A DNA stretch of 64,000 nucleotides from Entrophospora sp. SA101 (lineage: Eukaryota > Glomeromycota > Glomeromycetes > Entrophosporales > Entrophosporaceae): assembly GCA_958430865.1 (NCBI GenBank), contig CAUDNR010000069.1, forward strand, positions 3,598 to 67,597, read 5' to 3'. The notes under the pieces are model-generated. The model was not told the DNA's origin. It ran no database searches and worked only from the letters and a program-made list of their open reading frames with translations. Position numbers and translations under genes: made by a program. Positions 21,711 to 33,419 of this stretch are shown here, piece after piece. The first letter of the stretch is position 1. Every line of letters starts with the position of its first letter.

Positions 21711-22597
21711 TGATTTAGCATATATAGATTAATAACATTATATATTAATATACTCACAATCTATTATTATTATTCCTTAAATGGTTTGTCCATTTTTGTC
21801 ATTATTTCGCCTTCTTCATTCTTATTTGTCAATTTAATGATCGGTGAAATAAAATATATTTATTTATTAAAAATGTTATCAACATTTATTTGTATAATAT
21901 TGTTGTTTTAAAAATGTATTAATTTTATATTTAGAAAATTTAGAAAAAATTTTTAAATAAATTGTTCATCATTATTACAACGTTTCACCAGTTTCTATTA
22001 CTTCCAATTAAAAAAAATATATATTTCAAAATAGAAGTGTTTGATAATAAATAATAATGTAACTAATATTCAATTTAGAAGATTTCTATGAAGTATCATC
22101 ATTATTGGATAAAATTACAACCAGTGAATTTAATTTTCTTTATGAAAAAATCTCAATCCCAGATATTGATGAAGAAGTTTTAAGGCAATCCGAAGTTTGC
22201 AGTAAGGGCTGTTTCTATTTTTCCATGCCCCAAATAATAACCACCCCTAATTCTATCCAATTAAATTCAATTAAAACTTTGAATATATTGTAAAACTAAA
22301 GCTAATATATACATACATATGAGAACGGCTGATTTTTTATGCAAGATACCTCCTTATTTGTATTTCTTTGGCCAAGATTGACAAGGTTTTTTATAGCAAA
22401 CTGAACACAGATTTTCCATCCAAACTTAATGTTAAAGTAAGAACCTTGTTTTTTTTGGATAACGATTTAAATATTGTACCACATTAAGAATGGTTGACGA
22501 AATTCATATTATTACCAAGGATCTTTTGACGAAATTGATTTAGCCAATCAAATCAGATACTTGCGATACTTGCTGATCACTAAATAATAAATTTTAG
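21711..22597. other. Intergenic with a possible exon fragment
   Basis: 3' flank of the GT5 gene. A short open stretch near 22077-22210 (LEDFYEVSSLLDKITTSEF) looks coding-like but has no start, no recognised domain and no partner exon. Treated as a fragment. Confidence 0.3.
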
Positions 22598-22984
22598 TGA
22601 CGGGACGTTTTACCGACAAGTCATTTTCTAATATTAACATATTCTATCAATTTAGCATAATATTTCTTTGTTTTCCTACCATGACCATGTCAGTTCATTA
22701 CCACTATCCGCTAATATTAAGAAATGACATATATAATATTAATATATCTAATGATGTTAGCCGGCTAAGCTGTTTAAGTCTTTAAACCATTTATTAGACG
22801 GCTAGGTTGTTAAGTGATTAAGCCATTTATTAGACGGCTAGATTTATTAATTGCACTATGAAATGATTTGTCGGTAAAACGTCCTGTTGGTATAATGTCT
22901 TGTCGGTAAAACGTCCTGTCGGTATAACGGAGTCGGTATAACGGCTGTTGGCATAATGTCTGCCGGTAGATCAGGTGGGACCCC
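22597..22984. mobile_element. MITE-like element with GACGTTTTACCGACA ends (copy C)
   Basis: The left end is GTGACGGGACGTTTTACCGA. The right end holds at least four tandem GTCGGTAAAACGTCC / GTCGGTATAACGG-like repeats in inverse orientation, then GGTGGGACCCC. The motif is clearly related to the GGGACACTTTACCGACA elements at 17678 and 25051, so it is the same superfamily with subterminal tandem repeats. Confidence 0.55.
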
Positions 22985-23079
22985 TTTCGAGACTTTATGG
23001 TAACGACTTTCTAATTTCCAGTAAATTTAACTTTTAATAATAATAATATCTTTTTTCATTTACTAAAGAAGAGAACTAG

Positions 23080-23345
23080 TGCCTGGATTCAATTAAAAGA
23101 TGAAAATGTCAAAATATCTTTTTCTTGTTCATTGACATTCTTTCCCTCTTCAACAAGAGCAGAATTAATGGCAATTATGACTGCTCTTATAACTTGTCCA
23201 TAACATTGTTTGGTGTCAATTTATACAGACAGTCAATCATCTATTCAACTACTTGACAACAACGCCACACCCAACACTACTTGCAATAAATTTAAAATCA
23301 AAAATTACTCTATAATATCCTCAATCCACCACATAAAAAAATCAT
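23080..23345 (+). pseudogene. LINE reverse-transcriptase polyprotein remnant (RNase H domain)
   Basis: The frame reads SFSCSLTFFPSSTRAELMA and IMTALITCP, then after a stop VSIYTDSQSSIQLLDN. AELxAIxxAL and IYTDSQSSI are the hallmark E and D segments of the RNase H domain in non-LTR retrotransposons. It is broken by a stop and ends near a 10-N gap (23350-23359). Only a short fragment remains. Confidence 0.65.
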
Positions 23346-23649
23346 TATCNNNNNNNNNNTATTTGTACTGCCCCAAGAGATATAAATACATTTGGCTTTA
23401 GACCAAGTTAATAAAAATCATTAATCAATTGTTAATATTGTTGATAACAACCTTAACAACATAATAATAACTCTTAATAAATATATAACCTTACATAAAA
23501 TAGTCTTTGACTGTAAGATTGACCCCCAGCCCTTCTAATGGTTAATGGTCTGGCCAACCTTTAATCATTAGTTGGGAACCCTTTTAATTATTCAGTTACA
23601 TCTCAAGGGGACGCCTTTGGGATATAATTATTTAAATAGAACCTAGTGA

Positions 23650-23822
23650 CCATAAGTCAGTGGGTAGGCTGTGTGTCATATATATAAATAAAGGAAACTT
23701 GACTGTAAGTCAGCAGGTAGGCTGTGTGTCATATATATAAATAAAGGAAACTTGACTGTAAGTCAGCAGGTAGGCTGTGTGTCAAACAATAGAATCAACT
23801 GTAAGTCAGTGGGTAGGCTGTA
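23650..23822 (+). repeat. Tandem repeat, about 53-bp period
   Basis: About 3.3 copies of a unit containing AAGTCAGCAGGTAGGCTGTG and then ATATATATAAATAAAGGAAA. The last copy has diverged. Non-coding. Confidence 0.85.
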
Positions 23823-24353
23823 TGTTGAGCTTTAAATAACCAATTAATTAGGAAACTTGGATTGCACACTCACAATATAAATAAATAACATATATATAAA
23901 ATTTTGGGTTAAAATCATATCAATTGACCAGAAGATGAGAATTGTTTCAAGATTATAAGCACTGATGTTACTGCTATTGTTAAAGGTATGTGTGATTATA
24001 TTAATATATTAATTTCTTTTTCCAAAGGTTGAATGATCTGATGATCTGACAGTGTACAATCTGTTATGCAATCATATTTTATTTATTATTAATTGTTTAT
24101 TTTTAGAAAATAAAATTATTTATATTTGGTAGAAAATTCAACATCAAAATATTTTAATTAATATTCCTATAGTAACAATATACTAATAATAATAAATTAT
24201 TAAAAGGGTATGTATGCAATGTTGCATCAACTATTAATTATTGATTACTTTTTATTTGTTTATTTTTTCAAAGAAAAAAAATGGAACAATCTGTTGGTGT
24301 ACAATCAGAAATGATTGTTACACATAATTATTATTATCATTTATTATTATTAT

Positions 24354-25607
24354 TATCTCTTAAATGGTCAAAGTATTCTTTAATGGTAACGCGAAATTTT
24401 TTTTTGATCACGAACTTGCATTCTTATTGGCCAATTTAACGATCTGCAAAGTAAAAATAGTCAATGGACCAACTTTTAAGGAAGATTTTACGAAAACCAC
24501 AAGGACAACAACCGAATTTTTATTCACATATCAAACAGCTGAATCTCAAAGATCATTTTCGCATTAGGAAGTAATACCTTCAGAAAAAGTTTTTTATAAC
24601 AGAAAAAAAATTTCGGCTATCAATAGCCGAAAAACCGTTCAAGGGATACTATGTATATAAAAAACTTTATCACAAAATCTATTGTTTATTGTTCTTCTTC
24701 TGACTAAATTTGTATTTTATTTGGCAAAATTATATACGAATTACTCAAAAATTTTCTACACTAATATACAAATACGTGATGAATTAGTATTAAAAAAAAG
24801 AATTTCATCGACCAACAACAACCTCATATTATTTTACACTATTATAAAGGTAATCTATGCGGGGAAGAAGGAAATAAATTTTTTTTGTAATAATTTAAAT
24901 AATAAAATAAATATTATTAAAACTAAAGGTTCGCCATTTTCACGAAAAATTGTATGGGCTTTAACAATTAAACGTTTAAAATGGATTTCGGCGATTGTAC
25001 TACTAGTCATGTCAAGACCGTAAATAACAAATAAAAGTATTCAATAAAAGGGGCCTGGGACACTTTACCGACAGGATATTTTACCGACGGGACACTTTAT
25101 CGACAATCAAAGTAAAATCGAACTTGACGTAGAAATGGTCTTGCGAGGAACACCACGACCCCCACAAAAACTACAAAATCGTAATCGTGAAATATGGATT
25201 CAAACAGTATTAAATGACCGTAACATTAGATCAACCATAAAGTTTCTTCGGGCATTGTCCATAATATTTCATTTAAAATTTTTTTTTGTTATTTTTTTTA
25301 AAAAAAATTTTTGTGTATAAAAATAATAATAATTAATGTATCACAATAAAAGTTTTTTGTAAATAAAATAAATGAATATGCAATTTTTATCAATTTCGTC
25401 AGACAAAAAAATACATTACACATGTATCTATCTATATTGTATTTTTTATGAACTGGTTTTTGATGCAAAATAAGGATAATAAGTGGTGTTATTAGTTAAT
25501 TAACGGTTGATTTAACTTGTTGTAAAATACCAAACTTTTAGCTAGTTATCCAGGTCTTCACACAGTCCTTGGCAAATTGTTAACACAATACTTGTCGGTA
25601 AAGTGTC
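24354..25607 (+). repeat. Direct repeat, copy of 16982-18234
   Basis: Second copy, which continues beyond the shared part into more transposon end repeats and then into GST exon sequence. It therefore shows the fuller arrangement: GST exons 1-2, transposon, GST last exon. Confidence 0.85.
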
Positions 25608-26311
25608 CTGTCGGTAAAGTGTCCTGTCGGTAAAATGTCTTGTCGGTAAAGTGGGTGTCGGTAAAGTGTCCGGGTCCGAAATGAGATATTTTTTCCAAGC
25701 AAATTTTACCATATCACTAATTCCTGAAGATCCAAATGCATGACCGATCTTTATTGATGAATAAGAAAATCGAACCCGATAAATTAAAATCGCTTCGATC
25801 ATTTATTCTTGATACATTGAAATCAAATTATGAATGGATTGAATTACAATTATCAGATGATTGGCAATGGCTTTTAGATGCAAATACACCAAGTATTGGT
25901 GATATTCATGTTGCAATGAATATTTGGTTTTTAAATACTACTAAAGATGCCACCAAAGAATTTGGAAATATTTCTGAATTGTATCCTAAAATTCATCAAT
26001 GGTTTGGTAGATTTATCAAATTTATTAAAGAAAATCAACAACATAAACCTTTAAAAATTTCTAGTGAGGAAGCATTGGAAATTGCTAAAAATTTTAAACC
26101 ATCATCATATTATTATAATAATGGTAATAAGAAATTAGGCAATAAAAAAATTGGTGATAAAGTTATTATTTCACCTGATGATTATGGTAAAGTATCTGTT
26201 AAGGGTACCATTTTGAATATTAGCGATAGAAATATTGCTATAAGACCAATTGATGTTGATAAAAAAACTGGTATTGATATAGTTATTTGGTTTCCTATAA
26301 TGTTAAATTAG
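24790..26311 (+). pseudogene. GST-like pseudogene interrupted by a transposon
   Basis: Exons 1-2 (about 24790-25020, start ATG changed to AAG) are followed by the MITE-like element at 25051-25677. From 25681 comes the last exon of the same GST family (FILDTLKSNYEWIELQLSDD, KKLGNKKIGDKVIISPDDYG). Compared with the gene at 40170-41492 the two middle exons are missing. A deletion after EDPNA gives an in-frame TGA at the join, and a 10-bp deletion near the end changes WFPIAGYNVKLD to WFPIMLN-stop. So several independent lesions mark it as a pseudogene. Confidence 0.8.
25051..25677. mobile_element. MITE-like element with GGGACACTTTACCGACA ends (copy B)
   Basis: Same element as at 17678, but its right end keeps five tandem GTCGGTAAAGTG-like repeats before the terminal CGGGTCC, where copy A has one. 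This suggests the subterminal repeat number varies by deletion or slippage. Confidence 0.7.
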
Positions 26312-26349
26312 ACAGCAACAATAATCATAATTCAAATATTGAAAGATCA

Positions 26350-27531
26350 AAATTATAAATTATCATTATCATCATCATTGTTACTATTATTATAATTCAC
26401 AATTTAAGCAGTAAAGATTTTTAATTTTCTTTTTTGGAAGTATTATTCTTTATTGGTTTTATCGAAAAGTATAACTCAACACTACAAATGAATTCACTGG
26501 TCAAAATTGTAGAGGCAACAGTGTAACCCGAAACTATATAGATACTGCAGCAGCTGGAACAATTCTTACTATGATGCGGAACCTTTAAAGACCTTCTAAA
26601 ATTTGTATTATCTCTAAAAGTATATATAGAACTCAAGAACTAGTTAAAATTTTAATAGGTCTCTCTCTAGCTTTAATGTAATGGAAAGATTTTTCAAAAA
26701 AAATATTTGTTGTTCCTTTATATGTATTTCACTATGGTGCGTGAAGTCTATTATTAAAACCAAAACGACAAGGAAATTCTTTTTTTTTTTGAAGTCATGT
26801 AATTTTTGAAATTTTCTTAATTACTTGGAATTTTGCAATGAGATTTATATCTATATAGTAATGGACGGCTTGTTATAAAAATCTTATATAATAATTATAT
26901 GATTTCAAGTAATATTTGTTATATTGTTTGTTATAAAAAATTTATAACGGTCAAATACCCATATCTTTTACTGCATATAAAGCTGTTAATCCATTCTATA
27001 AGCATCCAGAAACCTACAAGACTTGAGAGCCAATTTTCTAAAACAGAATTAGCGATGTCAGCCGGCTAAGGGATTTAGCCGATTGATAAATGTATTGTTT
27101 CTTTTTTTTTTTGTTATATAATAAATTTATTTGATAAAAATTTACCCAAGTTCTCTCGTTCATGAGCCTCAACCTTATTATTATGCAATTACAGAGTTAT
27201 CTTTTGAAGTATATACCAAAATGGACTTCAATTCTTTTAATTTAATTGTATGTCTTGCGTATTGTTTTTGGGGTTGGAGCCATTATTTCTTGGACTATTT
27301 AGAGGCCCTTAACCGGTTAATAACCGATTAATTATATAAATTTTTAAATAATATTAAAATCAAAAATTAAAACCAAAATCGTACAGATTATAATTTTAAT
27401 AATGCCCCATGAATAGTAATAGTGGGTATATCCGTCGGATATTCGGATATTTGCCGATCATCCTTTCACAGAATTTTTGATATCCGAATATCCGTCAGTA
27501 TCCGTCAGTATTAATATTAATATTAAATATA
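26350..27531. other. Non-coding flank of the GST pseudogene
   Basis: It contains the former 3' UTR of the GST copy. No supported gene; the antisense frame at 26421-26636 mirrors that UTR. Confidence 0.45.
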
Positions 27532-27647
27532 CAGTCAAACTTCGTTTCAAGCATTACAACGAATTTTTGCTTCGCATATAAAATTTGTTGAAACGCGATT
27601 AATAAGTTTGTGTGTCCCCGTAGATTCGTTGAACCGAGGTTTGACTG
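27532..27647. mobile_element. Pogo-like MITE, TA target site
   Basis: 116 bp with ends CAGTCAAACTTCGTTTCAA and, inverted, CAGTCAAACCTCGGTTCAA, flanked by TA. The CAGTCAAACCTCG end is typical of pogo/Tc1-type elements. The same element appears at 37836-37951 within the direct repeat. Confidence 0.75.
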
Positions 27648-27777
27648 TAGTCAGATAAAAAAATTATCAATATTTTATAGCAACAATAAAAGATAATTTC
27701 TACCTTATTTTACTTATAAAAACTATTCATGCAAAGAATTAGATTGAGCTTTGTCATGAAGCTGTATTTATTCAAAT

Positions 27778-28873
27778 CAGGGATGCGAACGGTCGGTCCG
27801 GTTCGGTTTCAGTTTTAAAGTCGCGGTTTTCAACCAAAACCGATCGATGCTATATGAAAAAAATCCGAATCACAAAACTACATAAATAACATAAGTTAAT
27901 TTACGATTCAGGTTGTGAATGATTTTTTGTATTAATTAATAGTACTTTAGGCTAGGGTTTCTATTTGAATTATTCGTTATTATTCTATGATCTTCGTCGC
28001 GCTAACCAAATATTTACATTAAAAAAAATTCTTTTACTGGCGCTAATCAAGATAACGATAAAAAATAATGAATGCTTTTCTTAAATTATGAAATTTTTAC
28101 TAATAATAATTTAAACACATTAAAGATAGTGATATTTATCACACTAACCAAATACTAAAAATCGAACAAATAGTTCATTTTATTATTTATTATTATCACA
28201 TGGAGAAGTTTAGTGGTTCGATTCAGAAAAAAAAAAATAATTCTTTTTTAAATTTGTTACCCAAGAAAAACAGAAAATTCCTTCCTAAAAATCAAATTTA
28301 AAAAAACAATGATTATTTTCAAGCTTGCTCATATCCATCCCTCTTCTCAATTCTTGAGCTCTGCAGAAAAGAGAAAGATATTATTGTTTATAATCGGTTT
28401 GGAATTGTAGAGCCTCAGATTTTCCAAAAAGTGATTTTTTCAAAATTTTTTAGCAAATGATTATTGCTTCTAAAACACACTAAACAAAAAAGAATAGTGA
28501 AGTGTAATACTGACAGATTCCAATTAATTTCTAACTAATTAATAAAAATTATCCTATCAAAAAGTAATTAATTGACAGAATAATTCATGTAACGTTGGGG
28601 TAACTCAATGTAACGTCACTTTAAATAATAGCAGGAAAACATCTAAATTCTACAGGTGTGAAGAAATTCGTTAAAAAAATAGGGGGTTTAGCTATTTTAT
28701 TTTATCAAACTTAAACTTATATCAAGCAGAACGATTAGTTGATCGGTTTTCTATCGGTTTTTTATCATATAAAACCGACGGTTAACCGGTCAGTTTAAGA
28801 CCAAAACCGAACCGTGACCGAAACTGATAAAAACCGGTTATAACCGGTTGCAACCGAACTTTTGGCATACCTA
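27778..28873. mobile_element. Non-autonomous DNA transposon (inverted copy of 15565-16660)
   Basis: Mirror copy within the right arm. CAGGGATGCGAACGGTCGG here lies on the plus strand, directly inside the arm's inner edge. Confidence 0.55.
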
Positions 28874-29684
28874 GCGGAGGAGATGTAGAAGGAAATAAAA
28901 ATTGTAGATGGTAGAGTAAATGAGACAATATGCAATGCAATAAGGTGAACGTTATGTTTAAATAGGATTTAGGTAACAATAATATTCTTCTAATAAAAAT
29001 TTACATTTAATTTTTCATCAAATCATACCAATTATACTTGATGATTATTACGGCAAAACGCGTTGAAACAACATCAAAATTATTTTATATGTAACTTTAG
29101 TGTGTCATTACTATTTGAAAGTATTTTAAGTAAAATTTCTTAATAATAATTTGCAAATTTCTTCAAAAAACTTAACTCATTTCAAAATAAACGTAACATC
29201 CTCCACAGTAAACACCAACTCATTCTATAGTAAGCACCAATTCATTTTCTAATTAAAGCTACTCATTCCATAATATACTTATTTGACAAAAAAATCTTAT
29301 AAAATAATGAAGGCCAATAAATATTTGATAAATTGTTATCTATTATGGCGCAGGACCTCTTGAGGAATTAGATGATAATGACATTGTAAGAGATGATATA
29401 ATCAGAATTTTTCTCCAATTGAAAAATAAAAAAATAATTGACAGGAAATTGAACAAACTTAAAATTTATGAGGAAAATTTTAATAGCAATAGAACAATTA
29501 GAAATTCAAAACAAGCATTTCACTTACTTGATGATTAGATAAATAAAAAGATAATAATAGAAGTAGTTATGGTACAGGAATCGGGTGTAGGATTTTGGAT
29601 GACAAATTCCAAATTTAGCAGAGAAATTAACTTTTATTAGTCCAAAGATAAAACCAACCAGCAAAAAAAAATTTTTTCCGATTA

Positions 29685-29834
29685 CAGTTCACTCTCTCTA
29701 TAACGAACCCTCTGCCCCTATATGTAATTTCTCTGCTTTTGGTCGTTATAGAGAAAGAAATTATAAAAAATTGAAACAGGGAAGTTCGTTATAGAGAAAT
29801 TTTACTTAGTGGTCGTTATAGAGAGAGTGAGCTG
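29685..29834. mobile_element. Pogo-like MITE (inverted copy of 14604-14753)
   Basis: Same ends and TA flanks, in reverse orientation in the right arm. Confidence 0.8.
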
Positions 29835-30586
29835 TACAACGAATAAATATACTTATTGGAATTAATTTAACTAAAAAGTAATGATTGGAAAATAACACAA
29901 CTAGTTATTGACCAAATGCAAAGAATAGAAACTCCAGCAGAATCTAGCACTGCAGGTATAATTTGAAACTATACATGCGACCCAAATTGATTTGTGAATG
30001 TATTAATATTACGGCATCTGAGTGATAGCCTTAATCAAAAGCCGTAATGGCGTGATTAGGTCGTAATGTCATAATTAGATTGTAATGTCATAATATAGAC
30101 CAGATATAATCATCAATTAAATGGCCATATAACTACCATTAACCTTTGAACTGCACTCATCAATTAATCGCATGCAATACTCATCAATTAACTTGTATTA
30201 TGAATTTACTGCCTCTTTCTTGTACCTAGAAAGCTTCGGCAAATCTGTAAGCAATACTTAATTTTATGGTATAATTAACAACAAATAAAATATAGCTTTA
30301 TTATAAAGCAACAAATGCTTTAGTGAAGTTTCCTGTTTATTTACTTTTCTTTGACTGATTAAATTCAGCAGTACGTTTTCAAAATACTTTAACACAATAC
30401 AACAAAGTGATATGCGATAACGACTTTGGTTAATAAATGTTAGCATTTTATATCTGGCCGAACAATCTTAACACATTATGTTTACACAAAAAGGTTTACG
30501 CTTAGCAAAAACCAAAAATTAAAACTTTGCTTTCTACCAAAGCAAATAATCAAACCCGAGTTTACAAAACCTCAGAATTCCATATA

Positions 30587-30691
30587 GAGTTTCTATTCGA
30601 ATAGGGTTTTATTCAATTATTTGTTTTATTAATTACATTGAAAGTTTGTTCGAATAAAACGAATAAGAATTTGTATCACGAATAGAAACTC
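30587..30691. mobile_element. Mariner-like MITE (inverted copy of 13747-13851)
   Basis: Same terminal inverted repeats and TA flanks, carried by the right arm. Confidence 0.65.
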
Positions 30692-31223
30692 TAGTTCTAC
30701 ACCACTCTGATAACAAAATGGACAATTAAACTCTAATGTTTGATTTCCGACTACAAAGTGTTTTTATTAAAGAATTAATTCGTGTTACAGAAATGAATGA
30801 ATTAACAATTTCTGCCTCTGTTCTTATGAGCAAGGCTCTGAAATGTACTAGTTAATAATAGATAGTTCATAGTTCATACTCAAAAGATTATGATGATTTT
30901 TATGTTATGTTACGTTCCACTAATTTAACAATTTTATCGTAGTGCCGTCTGCTGCAGCAACTTATCTATGAAGTTTGCGGGGTCCTGTCAAGTTATACAT
31001 TAATATTAAACTTAATTTTGGTCCGGATCAAACCCTGTCTATGAAGATTGCGGGTCCTGTCAAATATTATATACAAGTACTAATAAATACTAAAGTTGTG
31101 CGCAGCAGCTGTCAATACATAAAAATTTACCAAATTAGGAAGTCATACAGCAATCACATAAAAAGATTTACGCAATCTTTCAATCCTTTCAAGAAAACTG
31201 GCGTCTTTTTTCACTGAGAAACA

Positions 31224-31430
31224 TGGCTAGTTTGTCTTCAAATAAACAATCACCATCATTTAAGACCAAACAGACAAAAACGTAATTGGACATGGACTTA
31301 TTTCAAAAGTGATCACAACGATCAAGAAGAACCAGTAAGTGTTAAATGAAGCTGGTAAAGAATGTGATACTGTTTTTTGCTGATGGTAGCTCTATTGGAA
31401 ATCAATAAATCACAACTTGAAACAATTCAT
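31224..31430 (+). pseudogene. BED-type zinc finger remnant (copy 3)
   Basis: Plus-strand mirror of the copy at 13008-13214, starting ATGGCTAGTTTGTC and broken by the same stops. It lies upstream of micro-exon gene C, in the same orientation. Confidence 0.45.
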
Positions 31431-32016
31431 CCTTCAATTAAATAATTAATATATTAATATTATCCAATAATATTTGCTATTGAAAAACCTTTTAATATTA
31501 ACGGCTCATAATGATAAATAAATAATAGCATAAAATCCTGAAACGAATCTTTAACATTTCTTTCTAACTCATAGTATGTATGGTACGTTAGTATATTATA
31601 TTCGTTCAATTTTATTTTTATTCCATAAAGGTTTTTTTTAAAAAGTTTGTACTCGCACATCCATAGTATTTATTAATTCATCTCGTAATTGGGCTTTTTT
31701 TTTAAAAAAATGTTTTTTTTTAGACAAAAATCTTTATCATTGGTGTCTGGCTTCAAAAGTTTATTTGAGCTTAAACCGTTAAATTCCGATAGATGATATT
31801 GAATATTTAAAGGATTCATTTATCTGTAAAAAAAATTTCATCATTATAAATTTTTATAAATACCGACTCTTCCTTAATTCTTTTTTTTTATAAACAACGA
31901 CTCTTCCTTGATTCTTTTTTTATAAATATCCTTCATACAATTTGAAAAGGCCAAGAAAATTTTCTCATAAGAAAAAAATTGAAAACTGACAAGAATTAAC
32001 TGAACAATCAATCAAA

Positions 32017-33419
32017 ATGAAATTCAATATTTTCCTCCTATTCTTGATCATCTTTGCTGTTGTTGCTTTAGCAATACCATTTGATCATAGTTTGAAGAAA
32101 CGTGAGTATTTCATTATGATGTGCTGTAACGGACTTACTAATTTGTCCATCACCAAATTCCCATTTTATTTTTTGATAATTATTAATTGGATACAATCAA
32201 TATATCATTTATTACAATAAATATCATTTCTTTTTAAAAAAACATATATTAATTGTTGATTTTCATTTTATTTTATTTTAAATCATAATAGGGGAGTAAG
32301 TATTTTCATCATTACTATTACTACAGTCAATATCATTGTTTTTAAAAAATTATTAACTGTTGATTTCATTTTATTTTCAATAACAAATAGCTGGTAAGTA
32401 TTTTCATCATAATTACTATTACTACAGTCAATATCTTTGTTTTTGGAAAATATTAACTGTTGATTTTCATTTTTATTTTAAATAATAAATAGCGAGTAAG
32501 TATTTTCATCATCATTACTATTACTACAGTCAATATCATTGTTTTGAAAATATTAATTAACTGTTAATTTTCATTTTATTTAAATAATAAATAGTCCGTA
32601 AGTGTTTTCATAATTATTATTACTACAATCAATATCATTGTTTTTTGAAAGATATTAACTGTTGATTTTCATTTATTTTAAATAATTAAATAGAGAGTAA
32701 GTATTTCATTATCATTATTATTATTGCATCCAATATCATTGTTTTTGAAAAATATTAACTATTGATTTTTGTTTTATTTTAAATAATAAATAGTCCGTAA
32801 GTATTTTCATCATTACTATTACTACAGTCAATATCATTGTTTTTGAAAAATATTAACTGTTGATTTTTGTTTTATTTTAAATAATAAAATAGTCAGTAAG
32901 TATTTTCATCATCATTATTATTATTGCAGCCAATATCATTTTTTAAAAAAATATTAACTGTTGATTTTTGTTTTATTTTAAATAATAAATAGTTCGTAAG
33001 TATTTCATCATCATTATTATTACTACAGTCAATATCAAATTTTTTGAAAAATATTAATTGTTGATTTTCGTTTTATCCTAAATAATAAACATAGGATGTA
33101 AGTATTTTCATCATTATTATTACTACAGTCAATATCATTGTTTTTGAAAACATATTAACTGTTGATTTTTGTTTTATTTTAAATAATAAATAGTGAGTAA
33201 GTATTTTCATCATCATTACTATTACTACAGTCAATATCATTGTTTTTGAAAACATATTAACTGTTGATTTTCATTTATTTTAAATAATAAATAGTCCGTA
33301 AGTATTTTCATCATCATTATATCACTATAGTCAATATCATTGTTTTTGAAAAATATTAACTGTTGATTTTCATTTTATTTTAAATATTTAATAGTTGGTA
33401 AGTATTTTCACCATCATTA
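32017..33419 (+). CDS. Micro-exon gene C, truncated at the inversion breakpoint
   Basis: Plus-strand copy of gene B's 5' part: exon 1 at 32017-32101, then GGGA (32292-32295) and eleven triplets to TTG (33395-33397). The intron after TTG begins GTAAGTATTTTCACC and crosses the breakpoint at 33415-33420 into unrelated sequence. The remaining micro-exons are missing. The spliced part gives KKR then DCDPDPHSIDP. If the nearest plausible downstream acceptor (CTAACACTAG, 33484-33493) were used, the next codon would be TGA, leaving an 11-residue mature peptide; this is speculation. The promoter region upstream is intact, so it may be transcribed. Confidence 0.55.

Larger units (their letters stand above)
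26188..27755 (+). repeat. Direct repeat, copy at 36492-38059
   Basis: 1,568 bp, offset 10,304, covering the end of the GST pseudogene and its 3' flank. The copy at 36492 starts at the edge of a gap. Both copies diverge after AGCTTTGTC; here the inverted-repeat arm begins, in the other copy the sequence reads on into CTTTTAACTG. Confidence 0.9.
27750..33419 (-). repeat. Right arm of 5.67-kb inverted repeat
   Basis: Reverse complement of 11019-16688. It starts at a 6-bp microhomology (TTTGTC) with the direct-repeat sequence. It ends within an array intron at a CATTA shared with the next block. The spacer between arms is 11,061 bp. Confidence 0.93.

Noticed and set aside
28200..28235. Possible tRNA box B (GGTTCGATTC)
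   Set aside because: No matching box A, acceptor stem or anticodon arm at the right spacing.
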